A stretch of 64,000 bases of DNA from the IMG/VR virus record IMGVR_UViG_3300028746_000014, positions 32,657-96,656 of that record; one strand, 5' to 3'. The notes under the pieces are model-generated. The model searched no databases and was not told the origin of the DNA. It saw nothing but the letters and a program-made list of their open reading frames with translations. Positions 62,822 through 64,000 of this stretch are shown here, in pieces (positions within the stretch are counted from its first letter, which is position 1; each line of letters starts with the position of its first letter). Both the position numbers and the translations under genes were made by a program. Origin of the DNA: a virus.

Positions 62822-64000
62822 GTGGCACAGGCTCTTGCTGACTACACCTTCGTGAAAAAATGGGCCGACCAGTCTGATAAACTGGCCGGTCTTTTATTGC
62901 CGAAGAACGGATACGAATACACGATCACGCCCAACGTCGCAGAGCCGACGACAACGATCCGTGTAACGAAGGCCAATATCTCTGACCCAACCAATCCGTT
63001 GGTTATCGGTCACGCGACGATCAACAATTACGACCTCGCACTTAGCCATCCCGAACAGGTTGTGAATACCATTGCTGAGATCGTCATGCAGATCGTGAAC
63101 AACTGGGAGAAGCATCTAGCGATAATGAATGCGCCCAAATTACCCGACAGCGCGTTTCAAGTACTTCAGCAGCAGACGAGCTTGGCCCAACAGCTCAGTG
63201 GTGCCTACAGTGGTCTGCTAGGTGGCAGTGCAGCACTGTCTGCGATAGGCGCGGGCATCGTTGACAACAGTTTGTCTACACTGGTGGACACAAGTAGCAT
63301 AGCCGGGTTCGACAACGGCATTCAGAGCAAGTACAGCTCCCCTCTCAACGTCAATACCAGCAAACTCCTCGCGGACCAACTCGACAAAGACAAGAAGGAG
63401 ATGGACAAGGCGATAGCAGAGAACGCTCCCAACGCCAAGTACCTAGTCGAGCAGTACTGGATGAAGCTCAAGTCCTTTCAGGCTACGCAGGAGAAGGAGA
63501 AGCTGGCCAGCGAAGAGAAACAAAAGCTGGAGTACATAAAGAAGTATGGTGGCGTCATCCAGAACACCGGAACGATCACTAAGAACGACGGTACTGTGCT
63601 GACGGTCGCGGGCATCAAGCAGGCTGTCCAGTCGTTACAGGGCAAGTCGGTCATGCCCTTGGAACCTAAGTATATACTCGTGCCACCTAACTTTGAGGGT
63701 ATAGAGGACGCTGATTGGGGAGATGGCCCCTCTGCTGCGCAGCTCAAAGCTCTAAAGCCTGAGGCAGCCAAGTACGTCAAGGATCGCGGGGATTTTGGAT
63801 CGCAGGCCGGTCAACGGTTCATCATGAAGCTAGGCGCGATGGGTAACATGCATGTGACATTCAGGGGCAAGATCGCGTACTCTCCGTCGAAGCGTACCAC
63901 GTACACCTTCTTCTGCGACCAGTGTCCTGACACAAAGCTCGATGTCACTACTCCTATAGCCGTCGCCCAGCTCGAAGAATTTGACGCGACCGGGGAGGAT
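62822..64000 (+). CDS. Large hypothetical protein (3' end outside window)
   Basis: At least 393 residues from GTG 62822 (AAAGAGGT upstream), open to the right edge. N-terminal 95 residues alpha/beta (YTITPNVAEPTTTIRVTK), a Gly/Ala hydrophobic stretch around 125-145 (SGLLGGSAALSAIGAGI), a Lys/Glu coiled region about 220-240, and CDQCP near 363. No family recognised. Confidence 0.8.
   Translation, partial: MAQALADYTFVKKWADQSDKLAGLLLPKNGYEYTITPNVAEPTTTIRVTKANISDPTNPLVIGHATINNYDLALSHPEQVVNTIAEIVMQIVNNWEKHLAIMNAPKLPDSAFQVLQQQTSLAQQLSGAYSGLLGGSAALSAIGAGIVDNSLSTLVDTSSIAGFDNGIQSKYSSPLNVNTSKLLADQLDKDKKEMDKAIAENAPNAKYLVEQYWMKLKSFQATQEKEKLASEEKQKLEYIKKYGGVIQNTGTITKNDGTVLTVAGIKQAVQSLQGKSVMPLEPKYILVPPNFEGIEDADWGDGPSAAQLKALKPEAAKYVKDRGDFGSQAGQRFIMKLGAMGNMHVTFRGKIAYSPSKRTTYTFFCDQCPDTKLDVTTPIAVAQLEEFDATGED

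Overview
This window is one continuous piece of a tailed-phage genome, larger than 64 kb because genes run off both ends. Large terminase, portal, major capsid, head-tail connectors, injected proteins and tail fibres occupy a single minus-strand block. DNA polymerase, primase-helicase, RecA, RNA ligase and nucleotide-metabolism genes lie on the plus strand. The capsid protein resembles the N4 gp56-type family, and the set of neck and injected proteins suggests a short-tailed virus. The host cannot be named. It should be a bacterium with canonical Shine-Dalgarno sites (AGGAGG) and a sigma-70-like factor, since nine promoters of the TTGACA-N16/17-TACACT/TACAAT class are visible and no phage RNA polymerase is in the window. 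GTG and TTG starts are frequent.

Layout. 1-12964 (+): SF2 helicase end, RNA ligase, tRNA-Trp, zinc-finger protein, primase-helicase, endonuclease VII, RecA, many small genes, and a GH24 lysozyme followed by a small membrane protein. 12970-13000: bidirectional terminator. 13010-54871 (-): class II ribonucleotide reductase, DUF1643, HNH, dATP/dGTP diphosphohydrolase-like and phosphoesterase genes; a lysis-like group (19.5-20.7 kb); injected proteins (20.7-26.9 kb); fibres and neck proteins (27.3-40.3 kb); capsid region (42.2-46.2 kb); portal and terminase (46.2-50.4 kb); then tRNA-Leu, tRNA-Pro, tRNA-Ala and an interrupted tRNA-Asn among small genes including a JAMM protease. 54872-55554 is non-coding with two leftward promoters. 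RNase HI (-) and DNA polymerase (+) diverge from overlapping promoters at 56041-56086. 58876-64000 (+): small genes, a tmRNA, tRNA-Ile, a nested HNH gene, a tRNA-like element, tRNA-Met, an SPFH protein, a structured RNA, a second phosphoesterase and a gene cut by the right edge.

The most unusual content is the RNA set. (1) The tmRNA at 59361-59700 is circularly permuted: the T-arm and CCA lie 5' of the G-U-containing acceptor strand and tag frame, and it has its own promoter. (2) A tRNA-Asn gene (54241-54364) carries a 49-nt insertion inside the anticodon that folds into a perfect three-way junction, much too small for a group I intron. (3) tRNA-Pro and tRNA-Ile have C33 instead of the near-universal U33. 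(4) A tRNA-like element has an enlarged T-loop. (5) The phage encodes an Rnl5-like RNA ligase next to its tRNA-Trp. Together these suggest a translation-rescue and tRNA-protection or tRNA-processing toolkit; that interpretation is inference, whereas the base pairing is read directly from the sequence.
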